Shown piece after piece: positions 7,041 through 14,628 of a stretch of 27,982 nucleotides of DNA. The stretch is taken from NCBI GenBank assembly GCA_016302985.1, contig JAEDMN010000010.1:1-27982 (forward strand), in the 5' to 3' direction. Position numbers and translations under genes: made by a program. The notes below the pieces were generated by a model. The model was not told the origin of the DNA and made no database searches. It worked only from the letters and a program-made list of their open reading frames with translations. Numbering within the stretch: the stretch's first letter is position 1; every line of letters begins with the position of its first letter. Origin of the DNA: Kiritimatiellia bacterium (GTDB lineage Bacteria > Verrucomicrobiota > Kiritimatiellia > RFP12 > UBA1067).

Positions 7041-8585
7041 CTAGTCCGCCAGCTTGAGGGCGGACTGGTCGACGGCGCTCTTCCGCCTGAACTTCAGCGC
7101 GCCGGGGCAGTCGTCCTGCGGACCGAAGCCGGAGTAGCTCATGTTGCACCACTCGACCTCGCCGCAGCCCTCGTAGACGCGCGTCTTCGGCATGTTCTTG
7201 CAGAAGCCGCACTCGGAGACGAGCAGACGGCCGCGCGGATGGCGGATGATCGTGACGTCGTCAAGCTTGAAGCCACTGTTGTTGAAGTAGGAGCAGCCCA
7301 GGAGGCGCGTGTCCCACGCCGCAATCTCGTAGCCGGTCTTGCCCGTGTCGGCGTAGCAGTCGCGCAGGATCGTGGACCCGCCGCCCGCGAGCTTGAAGTT
7401 CACGGAATCCTTCAGCATCTCGCGGTCCTCGCCCGGCTTCGCGGGCGGCAGCGGACCGCCCCAGACATGGCAGCGGGTGTAGCGGTTCGAGCCGCCGGCG
7501 ACCTGGTGGATGCCGTAGGTGTAGTCGACGACGACGCAGTCCGTGTAGTGGCTGTCGCCGCCGTTCACGTAGATCGCGGAGTTGCCGGCGAGGCCGGGCA
7601 TCAGGCACTTGAAGTAGAGGTTGTTCGCGATCAGCTCGTAGCCGCCGTCGACCCGCAGGCCGTACGTCTTGCCGTTGAGAAACGTCGTGTCCGCGAGCGT
7701 GAAGTGCGCGAAGCCGGTCAGGCGCATGCACGAGGCGAGGCCGTTGCCGTCGATCACGCCGCCGCGGACGAACTTGTTGTAGTCGTGGCTGACCCCGCTG
7801 CCGAAGGAGCGCGCGTCGACCTCGAGGACGTACCGCATCGGCGCGACGGCCTTCAGCACCGCGCTCTTGTTCAGCTGCAGGGAGCAGCGGTTGGTCACGC
7901 GGATCGGCGCGGAGACGCGGTAGACGCCGCGCGGGATGGTCAGCGTGCCGTCGCAGGACGCGTTGACCGCGCGCTGGAGGCGCGCCGTGTCGTCCGGCTC
8001 GCCCGCCTCCGCGGGGAATTCGTCCAGCGAATGGTCGCGGCCGTCGCCGAGCGCGCCCGGCGGCAGACGCACGAGCTGGATCGAGGCGATCTCGAAGCCG
8101 TGCGGCTTCTGCAGCGTGCCGGCGCAGAGCCACCTGCCGAAGCAGAAGTGGACGGCGTTGAACCGGCGCGCGTCCGGCAGCGTCCCCTGTCCGACGGGCG
8201 GGTGCCCCTGCCAGTGCGTGAACGGGGTCATCTCCGGGAACGGCAGCAGGACGTCCTGCCAGTCCTCCGAGACCGGCAGGCCGGTGCTGCCCCAGGTCGT
8301 GCCGTCGGACTGGTGGAAGCCGACCTCGACGGCCGTCGTGTCGGGGTCCGTCGCGCGGATGCGGATCTTCACGGCGGCGTCGCGGCCGTAGTCCGGCAGC
8401 GCGGCGCCGTCGACCTTGTAGCTGAAGGAGCGCGCGTCGGGCTTCTTCGCGAATTCGCCCGGCGCGGACGCGTAGACGTGGTGCGTTCCGACGAGCTGCG
8501 GCACGAGTTCCACGGGGGCGTCCTTCGCGAGGACGGCGGCGCTCAGCGCGACAAGGGACAGGAGGATGAGGCGGGGCGTGTTCAT
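7041..8585 (-). CDS. Secreted right-handed beta-helix protein (pectate-lyase-superfamily fold)
   Basis: 514 aa. Residues 1-20 (MNTPRLILLSLVALSAAVLA) are a signal peptide. Residues ~25-175 look like a beta-sandwich, carbohydrate-binding-type domain (GFHQSDGTTW, SEDWQDVLLPFPEM). From about 190 to the end comes a parallel beta-helix. It opens with DDTARLQRAVN and IPRGVYRVSAPIRV, which is how Pectate_lyase_3/GH28-like folds begin, and continues with Asn-rich rungs (NGKTYGLRV, NNLYFKC, NSAIYVNGGDSHYTDC). No GH28 catalytic Asp set is obvious, so lyase, hydrolase or pure binding are all open; plant or mucosal polysaccharide is a likely target (inference). AAAGGA lies 7 bases before the ATG. The gene follows the pheS terminator, and I see no clear promoter of its own. 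It ends 45 bases before the ferredoxin start. Confidence 0.75.
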   Translation of the reverse strand: MNTPRLILLSLVALSAAVLAKDAPVELVPQLVGTHHVYASAPGEFAKKPDARSFSYKVDGAALPDYGRDAAVKIRIRATDPDTTAVEVGFHQSDGTTWGSTGLPVSEDWQDVLLPFPEMTPFTHWQGHPPVGQGTLPDARRFNAVHFCFGRWLCAGTLQKPHGFEIASIQLVRLPPGALGDGRDHSLDEFPAEAGEPDDTARLQRAVNASCDGTLTIPRGVYRVSAPIRVTNRCSLQLNKSAVLKAVAPMRYVLEVDARSFGSGVSHDYNKFVRGGVIDGNGLASCMRLTGFAHFTLADTTFLNGKTYGLRVDGGYELIANNLYFKCLMPGLAGNSAIYVNGGDSHYTDCVVVDYTYGIHQVAGGSNRYTRCHVWGGPLPPAKPGEDREMLKDSVNFKLAGGGSTILRDCYADTGKTGYEIAAWDTRLLGCSYFNNSGFKLDDVTIIRHPRGRLLVSECGFCKNMPKTRVYEGCGEVEWCNMSYSGFGPQDDCPGALKFRRKSAVDQSALKLAD

Positions 8586-8611
8586 GGATGTCCTTTCCGG
8601 GATGGAGTGGA

Positions 8612-8645
8612 AATGAAAAGGCGGCCCCCGCTCGCGGGATCCGCC
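8612..8645 (-). terminator. Rho-independent terminator after pheS
   Basis: On the minus strand GGCGG (8641-8645) pairs with CCGCC (8620-8624), with an inner CCCGC/GCGGG stem, followed directly by TTTTCATTT. It begins about 20 bases after the pheS stop codon. Confidence 0.8.
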
Positions 8646-8666
8646 TCTGCGCCGGGCGCGTTCCGG

Positions 8667-9722
8667 TCAGACCAGCTGGCCGAGGAAGCGGAGGTCGTTC
8701 TCGTAGAGCCAGCGGATGTCGGGGATGCCGTACTTGATCATGGCGATGCGCTCGACGCCGAAGCCGAACGCGTAGCCGCTGACCTCCTCCGGGTTCCAGC
8801 CGACATGGCGGAAGACGCGGGGGTCGACCATGCCGGCGCCCGCGACCTCGATCCAGCCGCTCTGCTTGCAGACATTGCAGCCCTTGCCCTTGCAGACGTG
8901 GCAGGAGAAGTCGACCTCCACGCTGGGCTCGGTGAACGGGAAGAAGTGGGGGCGGAAGCGCACCGTGACGCTGTCGCCCATCATCTCCTTCGCGAAGTAG
9001 GCGAGCACGCTCTTGAGGTCCGCGAGCGACACGGGCTTCGTGTCGACGTAGAGGCCCTCGATCTGGTGGAAGTTCGCGGAGTGCGTGGCGTCCGTCGTGT
9101 CGCGGCGGTAGGTGCGGCCGGGGCAGATCACGCGCACCGGCGGCTTGTTCGCAAGCATCGTGCGGATCTGCACCGGGGAGGTCTGCGTGCGGAGCAGCAG
9201 GTCCTCGGGCGTGCGCGTCATGCCCTCGCCGCGGATTTCGGCGCTGTCGATCCAGAACGTGTCCGTGCGGTCGTTCGTGGGGTGGTGCTCCGGCGTGTTG
9301 AGCGCCGTGAAGTTGTTGAAGCGCGTCTCGATGTCCGGGCCGTCCGCGACGGTGAAGCCGAGCTTGCCGAAGATGCGCGCCGTGTCGGCGATGACGCGGC
9401 TGAGCGGATGCTCGACGCCCGGCGCGGCCCAGCGGCCGGGCAGCGTCGCGTCGACGTCCTCAGCCTTCGCCGCGCCCGCGCCCGCGCCGGCGCCCTTCGC
9501 GGCCAGCGCGGCCTCCATCTCGGCGCGCCAGGCCTGGACGGCCTTGCCGAACGCGGGACGCTCCTCCTTCGGGACGTCCTTCATGGCCTTGATGAGCGCG
9601 GGGATGGAGCCGTTGCGGCCCACGTACTTGATGCGAAGCTGTTCGACGGCGGCGGCGTCCGGCGCGGCGGCGACTTCCGCCAGCGACGCGGCCCTGCCCT
9701 GTTCAAGTTCTTCGAGTGTCAT
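8667..9722 (-). CDS. pheS: Phenylalanyl-tRNA synthetase alpha subunit
   Basis: 351 aa, normal length. It is the catalytic subunit that activates phenylalanine and charges tRNA-Phe as an alpha2-beta2 enzyme with PheT. The N-terminal ~95 residues are the coiled-coil tRNA-binding arm. The class II core follows: HPLSRVIADTARIF and DGPDIETRFNNFTALN (motif 1 region), RTYRRDTTDATHSANFHQIEG (motif 2), and GFGVERIAMIKYGI (motif 3). A CHVCKGKGCNVC cluster before GWIEVAGAGMV is a variant found in many PheS. The coding region ends in DIRWLYENDLRFL as expected. It stands alone between its own promoter and terminator; pheT is not in the window. An Ala/Gly-rich stretch near residues 75-85 sits between arm and core. 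Confidence 0.97.
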   Translation of the reverse strand: MTLEELEQGRAASLAEVAAAPDAAAVEQLRIKYVGRNGSIPALIKAMKDVPKEERPAFGKAVQAWRAEMEAALAAKGAGAGAGAAKAEDVDATLPGRWAAPGVEHPLSRVIADTARIFGKLGFTVADGPDIETRFNNFTALNTPEHHPTNDRTDTFWIDSAEIRGEGMTRTPEDLLLRTQTSPVQIRTMLANKPPVRVICPGRTYRRDTTDATHSANFHQIEGLYVDTKPVSLADLKSVLAYFAKEMMGDSVTVRFRPHFFPFTEPSVEVDFSCHVCKGKGCNVCKQSGWIEVAGAGMVDPRVFRHVGWNPEEVSGYAFGFGVERIAMIKYGIPDIRWLYENDLRFLGQLV

Positions 9723-9754
9723 AACGCGATACTTCCGGGTGAAAATGTCTGGAT

Positions 9755-9783
9755 ATTATACCCGCATCGGGAGTCGATGGCAA
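9755..9783 (-). promoter_or_regulatory. Consensus sigma-70-type promoter of pheS
   Basis: TTGCCA (9778-9783) and TATAAT (9755-9760) are exactly 17 bases apart on the minus strand. The predicted start near 9748 gives a ~25-base leader. The -35 box touches the 3' end of the mrp gene. No Phe-rich leader peptide or attenuator fits into this leader. Confidence 0.85.
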
Positions 9784-9786
9784 GCG

Positions 9787-10608
9787 CTAGAGGATGGCGT
9801 CCACGAGCGGCTTGAGCTCGGGGCAGTCCAGCGACTCGACCGCGCCGCGGTCGACCGCGGAGGCGTAGTCCGCGTTGATCGGCAGGCGGCAGGCGACCGG
9901 CACGCCGTGCTTCGCGGCGAGGGCCTCGACCTGGCTCTTCCCGTAGATCTCGTGCTTCTTCCCGCAGTCCGGGCAGACGAAGTAGCTCATGTTCTCGACG
10001 AGGCCGACGACCTTCTTGTCCATCATCTCGGCCATGCGCACGGACTTCTCGACGATCATGCCGACGAGCTCCTGCGGCGAGCAGACCACGACGACGCCGT
10101 CGATCGGCAGGGACTGGAAGACCGTGAGCGGCACGTCGCCCGTGCCCGGGGGCATGTCCACGAACATGATGTCGATGTCGTCCCAGAAGACCTCGGTCCA
10201 GAACTGACGCACCGTGCCCGCGATCACCGGACCGCGCCAGACCACGGGGTCCTCGGGCTTCTCGACCAGCATGTTGAGGGAGATGACGCGCACGCCGCCC
10301 GCGGAGATGCCCGGCAGGATGCCCTGCTCGCTCGCGAGCGTGCCGCCGGAGATGCCGAACGCCTTCGGGATCGACGGACCCGTGATGTCCGCGTCGAGGA
10401 TGGCCGTGCGCAGACCGCGCTTCGCGGCCGCGGCCGCGAGCGTGCTCGTGACGAAGCTCTTGCCCACGCCGCCCTTGCCGCTCGCCACGGCGATCACCTT
10501 CTTCACCTTCGACGCCGCGTTCAGCTTCGCCGAGAAGTCGAACTGCTCCTTGCGTTCCGAGCAGCTCTGTCCGCAGCTGCTGCAGTCGTGCGTGCAACCT
10601 TCGCTCAT
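9787..10608 (-). CDS. mrp: Mrp/NBP35 family Fe-S cluster carrier ATPase
   Basis: 273 aa. A deviant Walker A P-loop GKGGVGKS at 44-51, the DADITGPSIP switch and DMPPGTGD mark the Mrp/ApbC/NBP35 subfamily of SIMIBI NTPases. CPDC at 212-215 is the C-terminal cluster-binding pair that bridges a [4Fe-4S] in the dimer. The N-terminus adds four Cys (residues 5, 9, 12, 16), resembling the extra N-terminal cluster of eukaryotic and archaeal NBP35. It transfers Fe-S clusters to apoproteins in the cytoplasm. I chose ATG 10608 over the adjacent GTG 10611 because AAGGAG then lies 7 bases upstream. It is transcribed from its own promoter inside the glnA terminator, and pheS follows with a separate promoter. 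Confidence 0.92.
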   Translation of the reverse strand: MSEGCTHDCSSCGQSCSERKEQFDFSAKLNAASKVKKVIAVASGKGGVGKSFVTSTLAAAAAKRGLRTAILDADITGPSIPKAFGISGGTLASEQGILPGISAGGVRVISLNMLVEKPEDPVVWRGPVIAGTVRQFWTEVFWDDIDIMFVDMPPGTGDVPLTVFQSLPIDGVVVVCSPQELVGMIVEKSVRMAEMMDKKVVGLVENMSYFVCPDCGKKHEIYGKSQVEALAAKHGVPVACRLPINADYASAVDRGAVESLDCPELKPLVDAIL

Positions 10609-10629
10609 CACTTCACTCCTTAGGACTTC

Positions 10630-10668
10630 AAATTAAAAGGGACGGGAATTATAGCAAATCCCCGTCCC
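10630..10668 (-). terminator. Rho-independent terminator of glnA
   Basis: GGGACGGG (plus-strand 10639-10646) and CCCGTCCC (10661-10668) form a perfect 8-bp stem with a 14-base loop. On the minus strand it is followed by TTTTAATTT (10630-10638). It lies about 30 bases after the glnA stop. A second small hairpin (CGCGAT/ATCGCG, 10680-10696) sits between. Confidence 0.8.
10648..10656 (-). promoter_or_regulatory. Extended -10 promoter of mrp, inside the terminator loop
   Basis: TGC-TATAAT on the minus strand with the hexamer at 10648-10653. It occupies the loop of the glnA terminator; no good -35 is found. The predicted start near 10641 gives a ~33-base leader containing AAGGAG. Confidence 0.6.
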
Positions 10669-10696
10669 CCGTGGTAGGGCGCGATCTCCCATCGCG

Positions 10697-12838
10697 TCAG
10701 TAGACGAACAGCATCTCGCGGTACTTCGGCAGCGGCCAGCGGGCGTCGTCCACGAGGTGCTCGAGCGCGTCGACGGTGCGGCGGAGGTCCGCGGACGCCG
10801 CGATCTGCTCCGCGGAACCGCCCTTCGCGAGCGCCTTGTCGAGCTTCTCGCACTTGACGTGCAGGTCGTCGAGGCCCGCGCCGAGCTTGAGCGACAGCGC
10901 CTTCAGGCCGGTCACGCCGACCTTGAGGCCGTCCTTCTTCGCGAGGGAGATCGCCGTCGCGAGCTTCGAGAACTCGTCCGCGACGACGGGACGGACCATC
11001 GCGCGCGCGATGTCGAGCGCGACGCCGCCCTCGATGCGGATGCGGCGCTCGTAGTCCTCGCGCGCGATCTCGAGGCGGCTCTCCATCTCGACGCGCGTCA
11101 GCACGCCGTAGCGCACGAAGATGTCCTGGTTCGCGCGCACGCCGAACGGCGCGATGGCCGAGGGCGTGTCCGGCAGGTTCGGCAGGCCGCGCTTCGCGGC
11201 CTCCTTCGGCCAGTCGCCGGAATAGCCGTCGCCGCTGAAGAGGACGCGCTTGTGGGCGCGGATGAGGCGCTGGAGGAGCTTCTGCAGGTTGACGTTGAAG
11301 TCGCCCGGCATCGCCTCGACCTTGTCGGAGATCGCGTCCATGGACTCCGCCACGATCGTGTTCAGCACCATCTGGTTCATCGCGCAGTTGTGCGACGAGC
11401 CGGGCGCGCGGAACTCGAACTTGTTGCCCGTGAAGGCGAACGGCGAGGTGCGGTTGCGGTCCGTCGTGTCCGCGGGCAGCGGCGGCAGGGTGTCCACGCC
11501 GATCTTGAGCTTCGCGCGGCCGGACGCCTTCTCGGCCTTGCCGGTCTCGATCTCGCGCATGACGGCCGTGAGCTCGTCGCCGAGGAAGATGGAGATGATC
11601 GCGGGCGGCGCCTCGTTCGCGCCCAGGCGGTGGTCGTTGCCCGCACCCGCGGTCGTCGCGCGCAGGAGGTCCGCATGCAGGTCGATCGCGCGGATGACGG
11701 CGGAGAGCACGGTCAGGAAGATCGCGTTCTCCTTCGGGTTCGAGCCGGGGTTGAGCAGGTTGCGTCCGCCGTAGGCGATGGACCAGTTGCAGTGCTTGCC
11801 GCTGCCGTTGACGCCCTCGAACGGCTTCTCGTGCAGCAGGCAGACGAGGCCGTTGCGCTCGGCCGTGCGGCGCAGCGTCTCCATGACCAGCATGTTGTGG
11901 TCGACGGCCAGGTTGAGGTCCTCGAACATCGGCGCGAGCTCGAACTGCGCGGGCGCGACCTCGTTGTGGCGCGTCTTCGCGGGGATGCCGAGCTTCCAGA
12001 GGCTCTCCTCGACCTCGTTCATGAACTTGAGGATCCGCGGGCGGATCGCGCCGTAGTAGTGGTCGTCGAGCTGCTGGTGCTTCGCCGGGGCGGCGCCGAA
12101 GACGGTGCGGCCGGTCTGCAGCAGGTCGGGGCGCTGCAGGTAGAACCGGCGGTCGACGAGGAAGTACTCCTGCTCCGCGCCGAGCGTCACCGAGACGTGC
12201 TCCTCGGGCAGGCCGAAGTGCGAGAGCAGGCGGCGCGTGGCCTTCGTCAGGGCCTGCACGGAGCGCAGCAGCGGCGTCTTCGAGTCGAGCGCCTCGCCCG
12301 TGTAGGAGCAGAAGACGGTCGGGATGCAGAGCGTCGCGCCGTTCGCGTGGCGCTTGATGAACGCGGGGCTGGTGGGGTCCCAGCTCGTGTAGCCGCGCGC
12401 CTCGAAGGTCGAGCGCAGGCCGCCGGACGGGAAGCTGGAGGCGTCCGCCTCGCCGCCGATGAGGTTCTTTCCGCAGAACTTCTGCACCGCCTGGGCGGGC
12501 CCCGTCGGCTCGAGGAAGGCGTCGTGCTTCTCGGCCGTGCCGCCGGTGAGCGGCTGGAACCAGTGCGTGAAGTGCGTGGCGCCCTTCGACAGCGCCCAGT
12601 CCTTCATCGCATGCGCCACGTCGTCCGCGATGGACGGATCGAGCGGCTTGCCCTCGTTGATCGTCGCCAGCAGCTTCCTCGCCGTGGTCTTGGGCAGGAA
12701 CGCGCGGATCTCCTTCTCGCCGAAGACGTCCGTGCCGTACGTCTCCATCGAGGTGTCCGGCGCCGCCGTCGCGGACGGCGTCGCGGGGATGTATTCGGCA
12801 ATGGCGTTGATCGCGTGCGTGCGGTTGTTCGTGCTCAT
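10697..12838 (-). CDS. glnA: Type III glutamine synthetase
   Basis: 713 aa, the length of the GSIII (GlnN) class rather than the ~450-470 aa of GSI. It makes glutamine from glutamate, ammonia and ATP. The GSIII marker block GTDVFGEKEIRAFLPK is near residue 35. The catalytic core follows: GAEQEYFLVDRR, HNEVAPAQFELAPMFE, VDHNMLVMETLRR, HEKPFEGVNGSGKHCNWS, and FTGNKFEFRAPGSS near residue 430-460. A long C-terminal helical domain (~180 aa) is typical of this class. ATG 12838 fits the family start and excludes the upstream in-frame reading to 12901, which crosses the promoter. There is no ribosome site before this ATG, and a TATACT box ends 9 bases ahead of it, suggesting a leaderless mRNA. Confidence 0.96.
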   Translation of the reverse strand: MSTNNRTHAINAIAEYIPATPSATAAPDTSMETYGTDVFGEKEIRAFLPKTTARKLLATINEGKPLDPSIADDVAHAMKDWALSKGATHFTHWFQPLTGGTAEKHDAFLEPTGPAQAVQKFCGKNLIGGEADASSFPSGGLRSTFEARGYTSWDPTSPAFIKRHANGATLCIPTVFCSYTGEALDSKTPLLRSVQALTKATRRLLSHFGLPEEHVSVTLGAEQEYFLVDRRFYLQRPDLLQTGRTVFGAAPAKHQQLDDHYYGAIRPRILKFMNEVEESLWKLGIPAKTRHNEVAPAQFELAPMFEDLNLAVDHNMLVMETLRRTAERNGLVCLLHEKPFEGVNGSGKHCNWSIAYGGRNLLNPGSNPKENAIFLTVLSAVIRAIDLHADLLRATTAGAGNDHRLGANEAPPAIISIFLGDELTAVMREIETGKAEKASGRAKLKIGVDTLPPLPADTTDRNRTSPFAFTGNKFEFRAPGSSHNCAMNQMVLNTIVAESMDAISDKVEAMPGDFNVNLQKLLQRLIRAHKRVLFSGDGYSGDWPKEAAKRGLPNLPDTPSAIAPFGVRANQDIFVRYGVLTRVEMESRLEIAREDYERRIRIEGGVALDIARAMVRPVVADEFSKLATAISLAKKDGLKVGVTGLKALSLKLGAGLDDLHVKCEKLDKALAKGGSAEQIAASADLRRTVDALEHLVDDARWPLPKYREMLFVY

Positions 12839-12847
12839 GGAGCGGAT

Positions 12848-12853
12848 AGTATA
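12848..12853 (-). promoter_or_regulatory. Putative -10 box of glnA
   Basis: TATACT on the minus strand, 9 bases before the glnA ATG. The -35 region is poor, so an activator may be needed. The predicted transcription start near 12841 leaves a leader of about 3 bases. Confidence 0.4.
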
Positions 12854-12874
12854 CACGAAATCGGCGCACATGAG

Positions 12875-12921
12875 ATGTAAAACTTGGACACCTCGTGCCA
12901 AGTATTTACATTAACTGTAAA
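12875..12921. promoter_or_regulatory. Nested inverted repeats upstream of glnA, operator-like
   Basis: ATGTAAAACTTGG (12875-12887) and CCAAGTATTTACAT (12898-12911) are inverted repeats with one bulged base and a 10-base spacer. The right arm is shared with a second palindrome, TTTACA-5-TGTAAA (12905-12921). Three TGTAAA-type half-sites therefore lie just above the glnA promoter in an AT-rich island. They suit a dimeric regulator of nitrogen assimilation; the regulator is unknown. The spacing does not match the GlnR consensus. Confidence 0.5.
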
Positions 12922-12974
12922 ATCCGCCGGATGGGAACCCCTAGCAGCTCCACCCGCGCCAGAAATTCCAGAAC

Positions 12975-13020
12975 GGCTGGACGCGCTGGAAAGAAGAAGC
13001 GGCGGGGCGACCGTCCAGCC
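12975..13020 (-). other. Perfect 9-bp inverted repeat after the Gfo/Idh gene
   Basis: GGCTGGACG (12975-12983) and CGTCCAGCC (13012-13020) flank a 28-base loop and begin 7 bases after the stop codon at 13027. There is no U-run after it, so it may be a weak terminator or a 3'-end stabilising hairpin. Confidence 0.45.
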
Positions 13021-13026
13021 AGTCGG

Positions 13027-14475
13027 CTAGCCGCGGAGCACCTTGTCGTAGTTGAAGCCGTAGCGGGCGAGTTCGGTCGCGAGGTCGTACTTGCCGCGGG
13101 AGAACGGCGTCATGAGCTTCTTCGCCTCGGGGCAGCAGGTGTCCTCCTTCTCGGCGCACCACTTGATGGACGCGCCCTCCTTCTTGCCGCGGCCGAGCTC
13201 CATGCACATCTGGCCCAGGCAGCAGGCCGTGGAGGAGCGCTGCGCCTCCTCGGCGTTCGTGACCGTGTAGGTCGGGTCGCCGAGGCGGATCGCCTCGAGC
13301 CAGTTCTTCCAGTGGCAGTCGGACGTGTGGAGGGCGATCTCCGGCTTGGCGATCTTCTCGAGGAGGATGTTCTTCGAGGCCATGAGCGGCTGCATCTTGC
13401 CGTTCGACGGCACGTCGGGGTCGCTCGGGGTGACCTTGACCTTGCCGCGCATGCAGTAGAGCCACTCGCCCTTCTCGCCGATGAACTTGACGCCCATCGG
13501 GAACTTGTTGCAGACGTGCAGCTCGGTCTTGCCGCCGTTGTAGGAATAGTGCAGGTCGTACGTCGTGTGGACGTTCCAGAGCTTGCCGCCCGTCGTGTCC
13601 ATCCACTCGCACGTGCCCGTGACGGAGTCGGGGCCGGAGTCGTCCTTGCCGAGGCCCCACTGCGCGATGTCGATGTGGTGGGCGCCCCAGTTCGTGATCA
13701 TGCCCCAGCCGTACGGCGCCATCTGGATCCAGCCCGGACGGTCGGCGATGCGCTTGAGGTCCTGCTGGTGCACGCGCGTCCAGTTGTAGGGCGCCTTCTC
13801 GTCCGTCGGGCCGAGCCACATGTCGTAGTTGAGGTTCGCGGGAACCGGCTCGACCGCGGAGCTGCCGCCCGCCTTGTCGAGGCCGATGCCGACTTCGACG
13901 CGCTTGATCTCGCCGATGCGGCCGTTGCGCACGAGCTCGCACACGCGGTGGAACTGCTCGACGCTGCGCTGCCAGGAACCGACCTGGACGACGCGGTTCC
14001 GCATCTTCGCGAGGTTCGCGATCAGGCGGCCCTCGGTGATCGTCTGGGCGAACGGCTTCTGCAGCCAGATGTGCTTGCCGGCCGCGAGGGCCGCGCACGC
14101 GACGAGGGCGTGCCAGTGGTCGGGGATGCAGATCTCGACGGCGTCGATGGACGGGTCGGCGAGCAGGTCGTGGTAGTCCGCGTAGGTCTTGACCGGGTAG
14201 CCCGGGTCCTCCTTGTAGATGTTCTTCACGAACTGGACGCCGTGCGCGAGGCGCTTGGCGTCGAGGTCGCAGACCGCCGTGATCCGGCAGAGGTCCCTGT
14301 ACTTCGCGGCGAGCGGCATGTCCATCGTCGTCGAGATGCGGCCGATGCCGACGACGCCGATGTTGACCTTCTCGTTCGCGGCGAACGTGCGGGCGCGTCC
14401 GGCGGCGCAGCCGGTGAGGATAAACGGGGCCGCGAAAGCCGCGGAGGTTCCGAGGAACTGACGACGATTGAACAT
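13027..14475 (-). CDS. Tat-exported lipoprotein oxidoreductase, Gfo/Idh/MocA family
   Basis: 482 aa. The N-terminus has a twin-arginine motif (NRRQFLG) and a lipobox (ILTGC, Cys 22), so the folded, cofactor-loaded enzyme is probably exported and lipidated. The Rossmann fold starts at VNIGVVGIGRIS. The usual EKP motif reads QKP here (HIWLQKPFAQT), keeping the catalytic Lys. NWGAHHIDIAQWGLG carries the conserved His of the C-terminal domain. Such proteins act on sugars or glycosides with NAD(P)(H); secreted members in PVC bacteria and Bacteroidetes are often glycoside-modifying. The substrate is unknown. The C-terminal region is unusually Cys-rich (STACCLGQMC, CAEKEDTCC). AAAGGAG lies 7 bases before the ATG. 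It is not overlapped by its neighbours. Confidence 0.88.
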   Translation of the reverse strand: MFNRRQFLGTSAAFAAPFILTGCAAGRARTFAANEKVNIGVVGIGRISTTMDMPLAAKYRDLCRITAVCDLDAKRLAHGVQFVKNIYKEDPGYPVKTYADYHDLLADPSIDAVEICIPDHWHALVACAALAAGKHIWLQKPFAQTITEGRLIANLAKMRNRVVQVGSWQRSVEQFHRVCELVRNGRIGEIKRVEVGIGLDKAGGSSAVEPVPANLNYDMWLGPTDEKAPYNWTRVHQQDLKRIADRPGWIQMAPYGWGMITNWGAHHIDIAQWGLGKDDSGPDSVTGTCEWMDTTGGKLWNVHTTYDLHYSYNGGKTELHVCNKFPMGVKFIGEKGEWLYCMRGKVKVTPSDPDVPSNGKMQPLMASKNILLEKIAKPEIALHTSDCHWKNWLEAIRLGDPTYTVTNAEEAQRSSTACCLGQMCMELGRGKKEGASIKWCAEKEDTCCPEAKKLMTPFSRGKYDLATELARYGFNYDKVLRG

Positions 14476-14508
14476 GGGGGGGCTCCTTTGGTTGTGAAAA
14501 TCTTCCGA

Positions 14509-14628
14509 CTATGTTCTCAAATCCGCCTCGGGTTGTCCACAGGAAACCGCCGAGGCGGACGCGTCGAGATCCAGCGCCTCGACCAGCAGTTCGGCGGAAA
14601 CCTCGGGGAACTTCGCGGAGTCGGTCAC
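14509..14628 (-). CDS. Possible 39-aa ORF coupled to the phosphorylase stop codon
   Basis: GTG at 14628 overlaps the phosphorylase stop (GTGA), and GAGGAGGTGCG immediately before it acts as a strong ribosome site, although it also encodes the phosphorylase C-terminus EEVR. The product begins MTDSAKFPEVSAELLVEALD, is acidic and has no recognised domain. It overlaps a 9-bp hairpin at 14523-14558. It could be a remnant of a larger gene or chance. I include it because of the start signals; function is unknown. Confidence 0.3.
   Translation of the reverse strand: MTDSAKFPEVSAELLVEALDLDASASAVSCGQPEADLRT
14523..14558 (-). terminator. Hairpin downstream of the pyrimidine phosphorylase gene
   Basis: CCGCCTCGG (14523-14531) and CCGAGGCGG (14550-14558) form a perfect 9-bp stem with an 18-base loop. 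On the minus strand it is followed only by ATTTGAGAAC, so termination may be inefficient. Confidence 0.45.

Noticed and set aside
9723..9760. Phe attenuator or T-box before pheS
   Set aside because: The leader is only about 25 bases and has no Phe codon run or T-box motif.
7239..9815. 858-codon open frame on the plus strand
   Set aside because: Antisense to the beta-helix gene and pheS; no motif, no ribosome site.
12875..12921. GlnR operator upstream of glnA
   Set aside because: GlnR sites read TGTNA-7-TNACA; here the half-sites have the opposite order or the wrong spacing.
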